From Gynuella sunshinyii YC6258 (GTDB taxonomy: Bacteria; Pseudomonadota; Gammaproteobacteria; Pseudomonadales; Natronospirillaceae), in the NCBI RefSeq assembly GCF_000940805.1, contig NZ_CP007142.1, forward strand, positions 844,593 to 908,592: DNA of 64,000 bases. Reading direction: 5' to 3'. Made by a program: the position numbers and the translations under genes. This document shows, in pieces, positions 46,862-55,218 of the stretch (its first letter is position 1; each line of letters starts with the position of its first letter). The notes beneath the pieces were generated by a model that saw only the letters and a program-made list of their open reading frames with translations, was not told the DNA's origin and did no database searches.

Positions 46862-47103
46862 AAGTTATTGTCCACAGGATCCCATGTAATTGGTTGCAAC
46901 GAATATATTCCCGGTCTGGAAAACTCAAATGATTTTGAAAGTGTTTCGAAATATTGTCGGAGTGATCACGCATATAATGAGACTTCCAAACAGTAAGTAA
47001 TGGTTTGTTACAGGCAGTTGCATGTTGATATAGCTGTTAGGAGCTGGTGCAATGGTGTTGATTTTTGATGGAGCCAGGATAACTTGATTTCAGTGCAGAT
47101 CCC

Positions 47104-47268
47104 ATGAATGCAACGTTACAGTGCCCGTTTTGTAATCGCAGACAGGATAATCCGGTAATAAAGTTGGCGGGCAGTCACCGTTGGCAATGCATGCACTGTC
47201 GACGCATGTTTTTGATTGTGGTCAGGAAATCGTGGTGGGGATGGTGCTATCAGACACACGTTATTTGA
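47104..47268 (+). CDS. 54-residue zinc-ribbon protein
   Basis: A short frame upstream of hupB has two CxxC knuckles spaced as a zinc ribbon: CPFC near residues 7-10 and CMHC near 30-33, followed by RRMFLIVVRK and a Trp-rich end. It is not in the usual length range but the four Cys fit metal binding. The ribosome site is weak. It is divergent from the GH81 gene and could also be the start of something longer that has decayed. Function unknown. Confidence 0.4.
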   Translation: MNATLQCPFCNRRQDNPVIKLAGSHRWQCMHCRRMFLIVVRKSWWGWCYQTHVI

Positions 47269-47296
47269 GTCGTTTTCTGGGCAGAATCTGCTGGCA

Positions 47297-47322
47297 CAAA
47301 AAAACGGGCATTTGCCCGTTTT
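47297..47322 (-). terminator. Terminator of hupB
   Basis: ACGGGC/GCCCGT arms (47304-47309 and 47314-47319) with an ATTT loop are flanked by seven A on the left, so the minus-strand RNA ends in a T run after the stem. It lies just past the hupB stop. The reverse side has four T, so it may also serve the zinc-ribbon transcript. Confidence 0.85.
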
Positions 47323-47337
47323 CCGCTATAAAACGTT

Positions 47338-47610
47338 TCAGTTTACAGCGTCTTTCAGTGCTTTACCGGCTTTGAACGCAACAGTATTGCTGGCTGGAAT
47401 CTGAATGCTTTCGCCGGTCTGTGGGTTTTTACCCGTCCGGGCGGCACGACTTCTTTTTTCAAAGGTACCAAAACCAATCAGAGTAACAGAATCCCCTTTG
47501 CCAACTGCACCGGTAATTTCATCAAGAATCACATTCAGTACGTCAGCAGCTTTTTCTTTGGAGATATCTGCTTTTTCAGCAATCGCAGCAGCCAATTCTG
47601 GTTTACGCAT
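47338..47610 (-). CDS. hupB: DNA-binding protein HU-beta
   Basis: HU is a histone-like protein that bends and compacts DNA. It has 90 residues, the standard length, with MRKPELAAAIAEKADISKEKAADVLNVILDEI in the dimer core and the arm motif GFGTFEKRSRAARTGKNPQTGE ending in IPASNTVAFKAGKALKDAVN. In pseudomonads it also lies next to the rubredoxin reductase gene, as here. Confidence 0.97.
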   Translation of the reverse strand: MRKPELAAAIAEKADISKEKAADVLNVILDEITGAVGKGDSVTLIGFGTFEKRSRAARTGKNPQTGESIQIPASNTVAFKAGKALKDAVN

Positions 47611-47677
47611 AGATTTTCCCTCGTGTCATTATCATTATAGGCCCCAAAAATTGGGGTAGTTAATTGAACCGGTTTGC

Positions 47678-48826
47678 TCACAGAAGTCCGGGAACCTGTT
47701 TGGTCAGAACCATACGTTCCTTGACATACTCCCGGGTTAAAGCAAAGCCGAGTAATTGGTCGCCCTTGGTGTAGAGAGCTTTAATCCCGGATTCATTCTC
47801 TTCCACTGACCATTGACCTTGTTGGCCAGGACCGGGCGCCTGTATCACTATCGGACAAGCTGGTGTTTTGACGACAACAGGCATAGCTGGGTAATGGACT
47901 TCCATGGGCGTACCATTGAGAGTGGCGGCCAAAGCCCTGGCAGCGCTCATCAATGGCAAGACATACAATAAAACATGACCTTCAACCTCGGCACAATCCC
48001 CTAACGCGAAAATGTGCGAGAAATTTGTCTCAAGATAGCGATTTACTTTGATGCCATGGCCGGTAGCAAGACCTGCTTCCTGTGCCAGAGCAGTATTGGG
48101 GCGCAAACCAATGGCAGAGAGGACAATATCCGATTCCAGTTCCTGACCATTTGTCAGCCAGGTTCTGATACCGGTTTCAGTTTTCATCATGCGATTGACC
48201 AGTGGCCCGAGGTAAAACTGGACACCCAGCTCTTCAAGAGATTGCTGCAGCTGTTGGGAAACCGGTTTCGGTAACAACCGCTCCATCAGCTGATTGCCTG
48301 GAGAAACCAGTTGTACCTGAAAACCCGCCGTTGCCAGGTCATTAGCAAACTCGCAGCCAATTAGTCCACCGCCGAGCACCAGTACCCGCTTTTTGCCATT
48401 GAGATGCTCCTGAAAATGAGCAAACTGCTGCAGGCTGTTAACCGTAAACACATGGTCACCGGCATTACCGGGAATCTCCTGGCTGTTTGGGATTGCGCCA
48501 GTTGCCAGCACCAGCCGATCAAAGGCAATGGTTTCTGAACCTATAAAAATCAATTTGTTGTGGGGGTCGATATCGGTGACTTCAGTATTTATTCGAATAG
48601 TGGCATCGAGGATTTCCGACATTTTCCCCGGATCAGCCATTGTCAGGGTATCGGCAGTTTTTTCCTGGCTGATAGCATTGGACAGCATGGGTTTGGAATA
48701 ATTTCGACCATCAGCAGATGAGATGATGATCAGTTCCTGCTGTTTGTTAAGTTTGCGAAACTCCCGCGCCAGGCTATAACCCGCCAGGCCGGAGCCAATA
48801 ATAATGATGGGTTTCGAATTCGACAT
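47678..48826 (-). CDS. rubB: Rubredoxin-NAD(+) reductase
   Basis: This FAD-dependent reductase passes electrons from NADH to rubredoxin. The 382 residues hold an FAD Rossmann motif IIGSGLAGYSLAREF at the N-terminus, a second nucleotide motif LVLGGGLIGCEFANDLA near residue 155 for NADH, and the FAD-binding FALGDCAEVEGH near residue 272. It follows rubA on the same strand. In relatives the pair supports alkane hydroxylation or oxidative-stress protection; no alkane hydroxylase gene lies in this window. Confidence 0.94.
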   Translation of the reverse strand: MSNSKPIIIIGSGLAGYSLAREFRKLNKQQELIIISSADGRNYSKPMLSNAISQEKTADTLTMADPGKMSEILDATIRINTEVTDIDPHNKLIFIGSETIAFDRLVLATGAIPNSQEIPGNAGDHVFTVNSLQQFAHFQEHLNGKKRVLVLGGGLIGCEFANDLATAGFQVQLVSPGNQLMERLLPKPVSQQLQQSLEELGVQFYLGPLVNRMMKTETGIRTWLTNGQELESDIVLSAIGLRPNTALAQEAGLATGHGIKVNRYLETNFSHIFALGDCAEVEGHVLLYVLPLMSAARALAATLNGTPMEVHYPAMPVVVKTPACPIVIQAPGPGQQGQWSVEENESGIKALYTKGDQLLGFALTREYVKERMVLTKQVPGLL

Positions 48827-48835
48827 GTCAGCTCC

Positions 48836-49000
48836 TTACAGCTCGATCATTTCGAAGTCCTCTTTGCCGACTCCACAATCAGGACATGCCCAATCTTCTG
48901 GAATATCACTCCAGGCTGTTCCTGGTTCAATCCCTTCTTCCGGTAAACCTTCGGCTTCATCATAAATAAAACCGCAGACAATGCATTGCCATTTTCTCAT
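48836..49000 (-). CDS. rubA: Rubredoxin
   Basis: This is a 54-residue electron carrier with one iron bound by four cysteines: CIVCG near residues 6-10 and CPDCG near 39-43. The aromatic and acidic surface ([20 protein letters not shown]) is typical of AlkG2-type rubredoxins. It is too short for many gene finders but unmistakable. It lies 9 bp upstream of rubB. Confidence 0.96.
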   Translation of the reverse strand: MRKWQCIVCGFIYDEAEGLPEEGIEPGTAWSDIPEDWACPDCGVGKEDFEMIEL

Positions 49001-49199
49001 CACTTAACCCTTATCGATTCCGCGGCCCAAAGCTACTGAGGCTGTTCTGCAAAAGCAATAGCAGGGCTGTATTTCTCTACTAATTTCCTGGTATCCGTCA
49101 CGCAAATTATCGACAACTATAGACATCAGATGCATCTGTTTCTGATAAACTGCGCAGCCATCGTCATTGTCCCAAGTTTGCGGTTTTGATCCCAATATT

Positions 49200-50063
49200 A
49201 TGAATCAGGCTCTTAAATTACGGCTTAACGCCTATATTACGCTGACCCGCCTCAATCGTCCCATCGGAACATTTCTTGTTTTATGGCCCACGTTATGGGC
49301 GTTGTGGCTGGCCGGTGGAGGATTGCCGAAAATCTCCAATCTGCTGATTTTCATCACCGGGGTGGTGTTGATGCGCAGCGCCGGGTGTGCCATTAATGAC
49401 TTCGCGGACCGAAATTTCGATGGCCATGTTCAGCGCACCCAGACACGCCCTCTTGCGTTGGGTATTATCCGGCATCATGAGGCTGTGATTCTGTTCGTGG
49501 TGTTGTGTCTGGTTTCATTCGCTCTGGTGCTGATGACCAATCGGCAGACTGTGTACCTGTCGTTTGCAGGAGCAGCACTGGCGTTCATTTATCCATTTAT
49601 GAAGCGTTATACCTATTTGCCCCAGGTGGTGTTGGGAGCTGCCTTCAGTTGGGCGATTCCTATGGCTTTCATGGCCGAAGCCGGAGAACTGACATCGATT
49701 ACCTGGTTACTCTATACCGCCAATCTGTTATGGACGGTGGCATATGACACTCTGTACGCAATGGTTGATCGTGAGGACGATTTAAAAATTGGCGTGAAAT
49801 CAACTGCCATTCTATTTGCTGAAGCCGATATTGCCGCAGTGGCAACCCTGCAGGGACTGGCCTGGCTGACCTGGGTGCTGGTAGGTGTTCGGGCCGGGTT
49901 GGGACTATTCTACTATCTGGCTCTTTTGGTCGCCGGTGCTATGTTCGTCTGGCAGATCTGGAGTGTTCGCAATCGTGATCGTGACGCCTGTTTTAAAGCG
50001 TTTTTGCACAATAACTGGGTTGGGGCGGTTATTTTTGTTGGTATCTTTCTGAACTTCCTATGA
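49200..50063 (+). CDS. ubiA: 4-hydroxybenzoate polyprenyltransferase
   Basis: UbiA attaches the isoprenoid tail to 4-hydroxybenzoate in ubiquinone synthesis at the inner membrane. The 287 residues contain the two Asp-rich motifs [15 protein letters not shown] and [19 protein letters not shown] that bind the prenyl diphosphate through magnesium, plus seven to nine membrane helices. The frame opens at 49167, but the Met at 49200 ([12 protein letters not shown]) gives the family length. ubiC, which often precedes ubiA, is not present upstream. Confidence 0.95.
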   Translation: MNQALKLRLNAYITLTRLNRPIGTFLVLWPTLWALWLAGGGLPKISNLLIFITGVVLMRSAGCAINDFADRNFDGHVQRTQTRPLALGIIRHHEAVILFVVLCLVSFALVLMTNRQTVYLSFAGAALAFIYPFMKRYTYLPQVVLGAAFSWAIPMAFMAEAGELTSITWLLYTANLLWTVAYDTLYAMVDREDDLKIGVKSTAILFAEADIAAVATLQGLAWLTWVLVGVRAGLGLFYYLALLVAGAMFVWQIWSVRNRDRDACFKAFLHNNWVGAVIFVGIFLNFL

Positions 50064-50101
50064 CAGTCTATGAGTGCTCATATTTGACACTGAGATGACA
50101 A

Positions 50102-50119
50102 TTGTCACTAATTTGTCAT
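50102..50119 (+). promoter_or_regulatory. Pho box before phoB
   Basis: Two 7-bp direct repeats TTGTCAC (50102-50108) and TTGTCAT (50113-50119) are separated by TAAT, matching the 7-4-7 CTGTCAT-like Pho box. It lies 47 bp before the phoB ATG. This suggests autoregulation of phoBR under phosphate starvation, as is known in other gammaproteobacteria. Confidence 0.8.
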
Positions 50120-50165
50120 AAAGGAGCAGTTTAATTTTGCCAGAGTCAAATTGAGTGAGATAGCT

Positions 50166-50858
50166 ATGTCTGGAAAAACCATACTGGTCGTTGATGATGA
50201 GACCCCCATCCGCGAAATGATTGCCGCAGCATTGGAAATGGCGGGTTATCACTGTATTGAAGCAGGTGATGCACAGGAAGCGATGTCAGTGGTAGTGGAT
50301 CAGAAGCCGGACCTGTTATTACTGGACTGGATGTTACCTGGTTCCAGTGGCGTGGAAATCTGCCGCCGGTTGAAACGTGACCATCTCACTGCCGAGATTC
50401 CAGTGATTATGTTGACTGCCAAGGGAGAGGAAGATCATAAAATTCAGGGATTGGAGGCCGGTGCTGATGATTATATCACCAAGCCGTTTTCCCCTCGTGA
50501 ACTGGTGGCTCGTCTGAAAGCTGTGCTACGTCGGGCAACCCCTCCTGGTATAGAGGAAGCGATTGAGGTGAATGGCCTGAGACTTGATCCAGGCAGTCAT
50601 CGGGTCAGCTCGAATGGACAGGAAATTGAAATGGGCCCCACGGAGTTCAGGCTGTTACAATTCTTCATGAGTCATCAGGAGCGGGCCTATACACGGGCAC
50701 AGTTACTGGATCAGGTCTGGGGAGGAAATGTATATGTGGATGAACGTACGGTCGATGTGCATATTCGCCGCCTGCGCAAAGCTCTCGGTGACCAGTTGAT
50801 GACCATGATTCAAACCGTACGTGGAACCGGCTATCGTTTTTCTGCCAAAGTTAGCTGA
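50166..50858 (+). CDS. phoB: Phosphate regulon response regulator PhoB
   Basis: This is an OmpR-family activator of phosphate-starvation genes, 230 residues. The receiver has the acidic pair Asp10/Asp11 (VVDDE), phosphoacceptor Asp54 (LLDWMLPG) and Lys in ITKPFSP. The winged helix ends in [25 protein letters not shown]. The ATG at 50166 (MSGKTILVV) has a GAGAT site before it; the frame runs 15 bp further upstream from a GTG. phoR follows 30 bp later. Confidence 0.96.
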   Translation: MSGKTILVVDDETPIREMIAAALEMAGYHCIEAGDAQEAMSVVVDQKPDLLLLDWMLPGSSGVEICRRLKRDHLTAEIPVIMLTAKGEEDHKIQGLEAGADDYITKPFSPRELVARLKAVLRRATPPGIEEAIEVNGLRLDPGSHRVSSNGQEIEMGPTEFRLLQFFMSHQERAYTRAQLLDQVWGGNVYVDERTVDVHIRRLRKALGDQLMTMIQTVRGTGYRFSAKVS

Positions 50859-50888
50859 CTCCCAATTAAGACTGGATAATACTGTTCA

Positions 50889-52214
50889 ATGATTAAAGAT
50901 TATCGACGGCAACATCTGACTTCTGTTGTTGCCATGGCTTTGGCTATGATGTTGATTGGTGCCATTCTGGGCTATCCACTCATTGCCTTGCTGTTATATT
51001 TGATTGGCTATGTCGCTTGGTCCATGTGGCAGCAGAACAAGTTGATCGAATGGTTAAAACGAAAGGATACAACCGCCGAAAGTCTGCCGGATACCGATGG
51101 TCCGATGGGGATGGTGTTTGACTATCTCTATGGATTGTTGCGTCGGCATCGTCTCGAAGTACACCGCCTGAATGCCGTCATCAATCGTTTCCAGACTTCC
51201 ACGTCGGCTCTTGAGGATGGCATTGTGATTGTGAATCAGGATGGCACGCTGGAGTGGTGGAACGAAGCCGCTGGAGACCTGCTGAGTTTTCAACCGCAGG
51301 ATCGTGGCCAGCTGATCAATAACCTGATCCGCAGCCCCAAGTTTCAGAAGTTTTTCCGTAACGCCGTTCCCCGTACTAAAGTCAATATTCCCGCCCCGAG
51401 ACGTGAGCATCTGACATTGCAGATTGCCATTACCATATATGGTGAAAACGAACGATTGTTGTGGGTGCGTGATATCTCCCGATTGCGGCAACTGGAGCAG
51501 ATGCGCAAAGATTTTGTATCCAATGCCAGTCATGAACTGCGTACACCATTGACAGTTTTGCAGGGTTATCTGGAAACATTTATTGATATGGGTGACGTGC
51601 TGCCAGAGCGTATGCATCGGCCATTACAGCAAATGCAGGCACAGACCCGGCGCATGACCAACCTGGTCAATGATTTGATGCTGTTGACCCGTCTTGATGG
51701 TGATGATGATCGTCGGGGGGATATGCAGGTATATGTAAGGCAATTACTGGAAAGTATTGTTGAGGATGCACAGGCCCTCAGTGGAGATAAACATCATCAG
51801 ATAGAGCTCAACATCGAAACCGAAGCTGATCTGATGGGAGATCCGAATTCATTGCGCTCGGCATTTTCCAACCTGGTGTTCAATGCCGTGCACTATACTC
51901 CGGAAAACGGCCAAATTATCGTTTCATGGCGCCAGGATGAGCGGTTTGCTTATATGAGCGTTGAAGACAGCGGTATTGGTATTGAGGCGCGGCATATTCC
52001 CCGTCTGACTGAGCGTTTTTACCGGGTTAATGTCAGCCATTCGACGGCGACTGGAGGAACCGGTCTGGGGTTGGCAATCGTCAAACATGCGCTGCAAATC
52101 CATGATGGTACACTGGACATCAGTAGCGAAGTTGGCAAAGGCAGTACCTTTACCTGTCGTTTTCCAGTGAAAAATCTCTATCAGCAACAAGAAGAACAAC
52201 TGGCTGAAGAGTAA
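50889..52214 (+). CDS. phoR: Phosphate regulon sensor kinase PhoR
   Basis: PhoR is the inner-membrane partner of PhoB. The 441 residues have two N-terminal helices (about 13-48, a DUF3329-like region), a PAS domain (about 100-195), HisKA with SNASHELRTP (His215) and HATPase with the N box NLVFNAVHYT and GGTGLGLAIVKH. There is no large periplasmic domain, as usual, since sensing goes through the Pst transporter and PhoU. The pst and phoU genes are not in the window. Confidence 0.96.
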   Translation: MIKDYRRQHLTSVVAMALAMMLIGAILGYPLIALLLYLIGYVAWSMWQQNKLIEWLKRKDTTAESLPDTDGPMGMVFDYLYGLLRRHRLEVHRLNAVINRFQTSTSALEDGIVIVNQDGTLEWWNEAAGDLLSFQPQDRGQLINNLIRSPKFQKFFRNAVPRTKVNIPAPRREHLTLQIAITIYGENERLLWVRDISRLRQLEQMRKDFVSNASHELRTPLTVLQGYLETFIDMGDVLPERMHRPLQQMQAQTRRMTNLVNDLMLLTRLDGDDDRRGDMQVYVRQLLESIVEDAQALSGDKHHQIELNIETEADLMGDPNSLRSAFSNLVFNAVHYTPENGQIIVSWRQDERFAYMSVEDSGIGIEARHIPRLTERFYRVNVSHSTATGGTGLGLAIVKHALQIHDGTLDISSEVGKGSTFTCRFPVKNLYQQQEEQLAEE

Positions 52215-52226
52215 TGGCTGTGCTGC

Positions 52227-53162
52227 TTAACGTACGGCCGCAATATATTTGGATAAAAACCCGAGTTTGTTTGGATCATCATCGACATATTTCAGTGATA
52301 CCAGTAACTGGTCACAGGACATGTCTTTTTCCATTGCCGATACCGACACAATAAAACAGTTCATTCGTGCCACTTCTTCCGATTGATCCGGCAGTTGGAT
52401 ATCAACGACAGCCTGATCGAAGACGATGGGAACCAGTTCTGCTCTGGGGATCTGCAGCAAAATTTCGACCAGATTGATATCGCGAATTATCGCAGCCACT
52501 GAATTGTGAGCTACTCGCAATTGTGCGGCACCTTTATTACCAGACCGGGTTCTTGCTTTCACCACAGACTGTTTGCGTACCAGTTTTTCAGTCGCGGAAT
52601 GACCTGCCAGCACGCTGGCAGAGTCGTTGCCGGTCGAAGGCTTGGGGGGAGTGATTGAGGCCGCACCGAGGAGATTCTGGGCTGAATCCTTGAACAGACC
52701 TTTTGGGCCACTGTTCTGAGGTGCTGCCGCACTTTTTCCGCCGCCATTGAGTAATTCCTGGACATAATCCTTATGATTACGACTCAGGGCTTTGAGGACT
52801 TTTTTGAGTAATTGGTCGTTGCTGAAAGGTTTGCCAATATAATCGCTGACACCGGCTTCTACTGCCTGTACGACATTTTCTTTGTCACCACGGCTGGTAA
52901 CCATAATGAATGGCGTTTTCTGCAGGTTGTCCCGGGTTTCATATTCACGCAGCCAGGTTAGCAATTGCAGGCCATTCATTTCCGGCATTTCCCAATCGCA
53001 TAGAATCAGGTCATAGGCATTTTTGGCAATCAGGTTTTGAGCTTTCTTGCCGTTGATCGCTTCGTCAAGGCCAAGGTCCGGAAAGAATCCGCGTAATGTA
53101 CGTTTAATCAGGTCTCGTATAAATGCGGCATCGTCGATGCTCAGAATATTAATTCGGGCCAC
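52227..53162 (-). CDS. CheY-like response regulator with unassigned C-terminal domain
   Basis: This 311-residue protein has an N-terminal receiver at about 1-130 (ILSIDDA, phosphoacceptor Asp56 in LILCDWEMPEMNG, Lys in IGKPFSN), then a Gly/Ser/Pro-rich linker at about 140-195, then a 110-residue domain that I do not recognise and that has no DNA-binding motif. A regulator of this kind follows phoR in pseudomonads, so the gene is part of the conserved block. Its output is unknown. It is convergent with phoR with 12 bp between stops. Confidence 0.85.
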   Translation of the reverse strand: MARINILSIDDAAFIRDLIKRTLRGFFPDLGLDEAINGKKAQNLIAKNAYDLILCDWEMPEMNGLQLLTWLREYETRDNLQKTPFIMVTSRGDKENVVQAVEAGVSDYIGKPFSNDQLLKKVLKALSRNHKDYVQELLNGGGKSAAAPQNSGPKGLFKDSAQNLLGAASITPPKPSTGNDSASVLAGHSATEKLVRKQSVVKARTRSGNKGAAQLRVAHNSVAAIIRDINLVEILLQIPRAELVPIVFDQAVVDIQLPDQSEEVARMNCFIVSVSAMEKDMSCDQLLVSLKYVDDDPNKLGFLSKYIAAVR

Positions 53163-53186
53163 TCGGCATTCCTGTGATTGGTTGAG

Positions 53187-53975
53187 CTACTCTTCATCAG
53201 CATAGCAGCGATTTTGCCCGATTGCCGAATATCGCTCGATCCAGAGATGGGTTGCCGCGACTACCGTTACTGGAATCACCAGAAAGTTCAGTACGGGTAC
53301 CAAAGTAGCCATTAACACCACAGAACCAAATCCCAGTGTGCGCAGTTTTTGCCGCCACAGCAGTTGACGTGTGTCTTCGAATGAATGGCCGAGAATATCC
53401 GCCGGATAATCAAGATATTGCAGAGCGGCCATCCAGGCAGAAAACAGTAACCACAGGAACGGGGCCGCAAGATTAAAACCTGGGATGAATGTGAAGATCA
53501 GTAGCACCAGGGCACGCGGCAGGTAGTAGGCCAGTTTGGCAAATTCTCTGGCTACAGTTTTTGCCATCAGGGGTAACCAGTTTTTCCAATGTGCGAGATT
53601 TGAGTCTGTCTCAATATTTGCCTGGTCGATAATTCTTTCCGCCAGCAGACCGCTGAACGGCGATGCCAGCAAGGTTCCAAATATTGCGAAACCAAGCAGC
53701 CATAGGGGCAGCAGAAAAATAATCAGCGAACCGATTAGCAAATTTTCAAGCCATTTTTTGGCTCCACCCAGCCAGTCTGGTAGCCAGGATATCAATGGCA
53801 GCAGTAGATGATCATCAATCATCTGAGTGAAGTACCAAATCAGTCCACAAATAGAAAGTGTGTTGATCAGCAGTGGAATGATCCAGAAGCGCTTCAACCC
53901 GGGTGTCATTAACCAGCGAAAGCCGGCAAGCCAGTAGTGAACAGAATCAATAAAAGGAGTGTGTTTCAGAGCCAT
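53187..53975 (-). CDS. cysZ: CysZ/EI24-family membrane protein
   Basis: This 262-residue inner-membrane protein has four or more long hydrophobic segments and the EI24 opening SVHYWLAGFRWLMTPGLKRFWIIPLLINT, then AIFGTLLASPFSGLLAERI and RELAKLAYYLPRALVLLIF. CysZ in E. coli mediates sulfate uptake for cysteine synthesis; no cys genes are near, so the sulfate role is from family only. The start could be at 53975 (MALKHTPF) or 24 bp upstream; neither has a clear ribosome site. Confidence 0.85.
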   Translation of the reverse strand: MALKHTPFIDSVHYWLAGFRWLMTPGLKRFWIIPLLINTLSICGLIWYFTQMIDDHLLLPLISWLPDWLGGAKKWLENLLIGSLIIFLLPLWLLGFAIFGTLLASPFSGLLAERIIDQANIETDSNLAHWKNWLPLMAKTVAREFAKLAYYLPRALVLLIFTFIPGFNLAAPFLWLLFSAWMAALQYLDYPADILGHSFEDTRQLLWRQKLRTLGFGSVVLMATLVPVLNFLVIPVTVVAATHLWIERYSAIGQNRCYADEE

Positions 53976-54065
53976 GGTAAAGCAAAGTGAATCCATCAAA
54001 GAGGCAGGAGACTAATCAAGATTATCTTAATTAGCAAAACAAAACCGTGGCTCCAAAACCCTCCC

Positions 54066-54869
54066 TTAATCGCCCAATATCTGGACTCGTAATTTGAGCT
54101 TGTCCGGATGCAGTACCATGCGGGCATAACGCAAACTTTTATAACGCATATCCAGTGCCAGGGACTTGCGTAACTCCGCAATAGCCGTCTCCGGACAGCG
54201 GGCACCAAACACCACTCTGGTGAGTGTATTCCTGGTTAATGTGAGCCCTTTGGTTTGAAATTGCAGTGGTTTAAGCAGTCGCCATTCCTGTTCGGACTGT
54301 ATTTCCGGAGGCAGTGACAAACATCCGGGAAATGGCGTGTCAGCACTGGCGGTGATGTGACGGTCTTGTTCATAAATGACTGGTTTGAGCATGGCTGGTT
54401 CAGATGGTTTTGACGCAAACGCAGGGCTCTGACAGTTTAACTGTAACGCCAGACCGAGATGATGATTACCTCGATACTGCCACAGACCAAAATGCTCCAA
54501 CGGCTCAAACAGTGACAGCGTGGCCAGCTTTTTCCATTGCTCCGGATATTTTTTGGGAGGGTTATCTGCGACTGATTTGCGTTTGAGAGCGGATTCGATA
54601 TCCGATCGTTTTGCCTCAGATTGCTGGCAAAAATAATCAAAACTCACCGCACCCCGCAAAAGTTCCGGTAGCTGTGTGTATTGCCTGTATAGTTCCTGGC
54701 GATAGTGTTCTTCTGAAACTGTCTGCTGAGGATCGTCAAATGGGTGATTTTGTAAGAAAGGATTCTGGTTTAGGGTTTCTGTTTCTAATGGTATAGATCC
54801 TTTCCTGAGCATTGCCAGGCCGGCGTCGAAGCGACAGAAAAACGTCAAAACCTCAGGCATTTGTTTCAT
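54066..54869 (-). CDS. DUF2971-like protein
   Basis: This 267-residue cytoplasmic protein has a central FGLWQYRGNHHLGLALQLN, then PEIQSEQEWRLLKPLQF and TRVVFGARCPETAIAELRK, the order of motifs seen in DUF2971 proteins (a W-Y/H-G-F core, an E-QEWR segment, a final VxxG-R). The function of the family is unclear; some members sit in phage-defence or nucleic-acid contexts. No such neighbours are seen here. It is on the minus strand, with the sRNA array divergent from it. Confidence 0.55.
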   Translation of the reverse strand: MKQMPEVLTFFCRFDAGLAMLRKGSIPLETETLNQNPFLQNHPFDDPQQTVSEEHYRQELYRQYTQLPELLRGAVSFDYFCQQSEAKRSDIESALKRKSVADNPPKKYPEQWKKLATLSLFEPLEHFGLWQYRGNHHLGLALQLNCQSPAFASKPSEPAMLKPVIYEQDRHITASADTPFPGCLSLPPEIQSEQEWRLLKPLQFQTKGLTLTRNTLTRVVFGARCPETAIAELRKSLALDMRYKSLRYARMVLHPDKLKLRVQILGD

Positions 54870-55043
54870 AAGTGTATTCGTCTCGTTCGTTTGTAGGATA
54901 TATCTTACAAAACTGTCAGTGATTGCTGTTTGTGTACGTTGTTTTCAAGACAAATGATGACAGCTTGAGTACCTCCCCCCCATGAATACTGGCTTTGCCA
55001 GAATAGTAGAGATTTCAGGTCACCTGTACTTGGTTTTTGTAAC

Positions 55044-55072
55044 CACCTGAACCCGGATGCTTTTGGTATAGT
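55044..55072 (+). promoter_or_regulatory. Candidate promoter of the repeat RNA
   Basis: A -10-like hexamer TATAGT at 55067-55072 lies 7-8 bases before the G at 55080, the proposed first base. The sequence 17 bases further upstream is CACCTG, far from TTGACA, so activator help is likely. A perfect palindrome CAGGTCACCTG lies at 55016-55026, about 60 bases before the start, where GacA-type activators act on csrB/rsmZ genes; it does not match their TGTAAG-N6-CTTACA consensus. Confidence 0.45.
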
Positions 55073-55218
55073 TTCTCTCGTTGACGGGACAGCAACAAAG
55101 GACAAGCACACCATTGACGGAGTGCTCTGCAACGGAAAGCATCACATTGGAAGTATAGCGGCAGGAGCTGCACACCAGGGAGGTGTGATTTCGGGATGAA
55201 TGAAAAGGACTCGGGTTT

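Noticed and set aside
49004-49195. Possible ubiC (chorismate lyase) before ubiA
   Set aside because: The 63-codon minus-strand frame shows no UbiC motif, and the space is too small for the gene.
54977-55026. GacA/UvrY box upstream of the repeat RNA
   Set aside because: No good match to TGTAAG-N6-CTTACA was found; only a different palindrome is present, so no GacA box is called.
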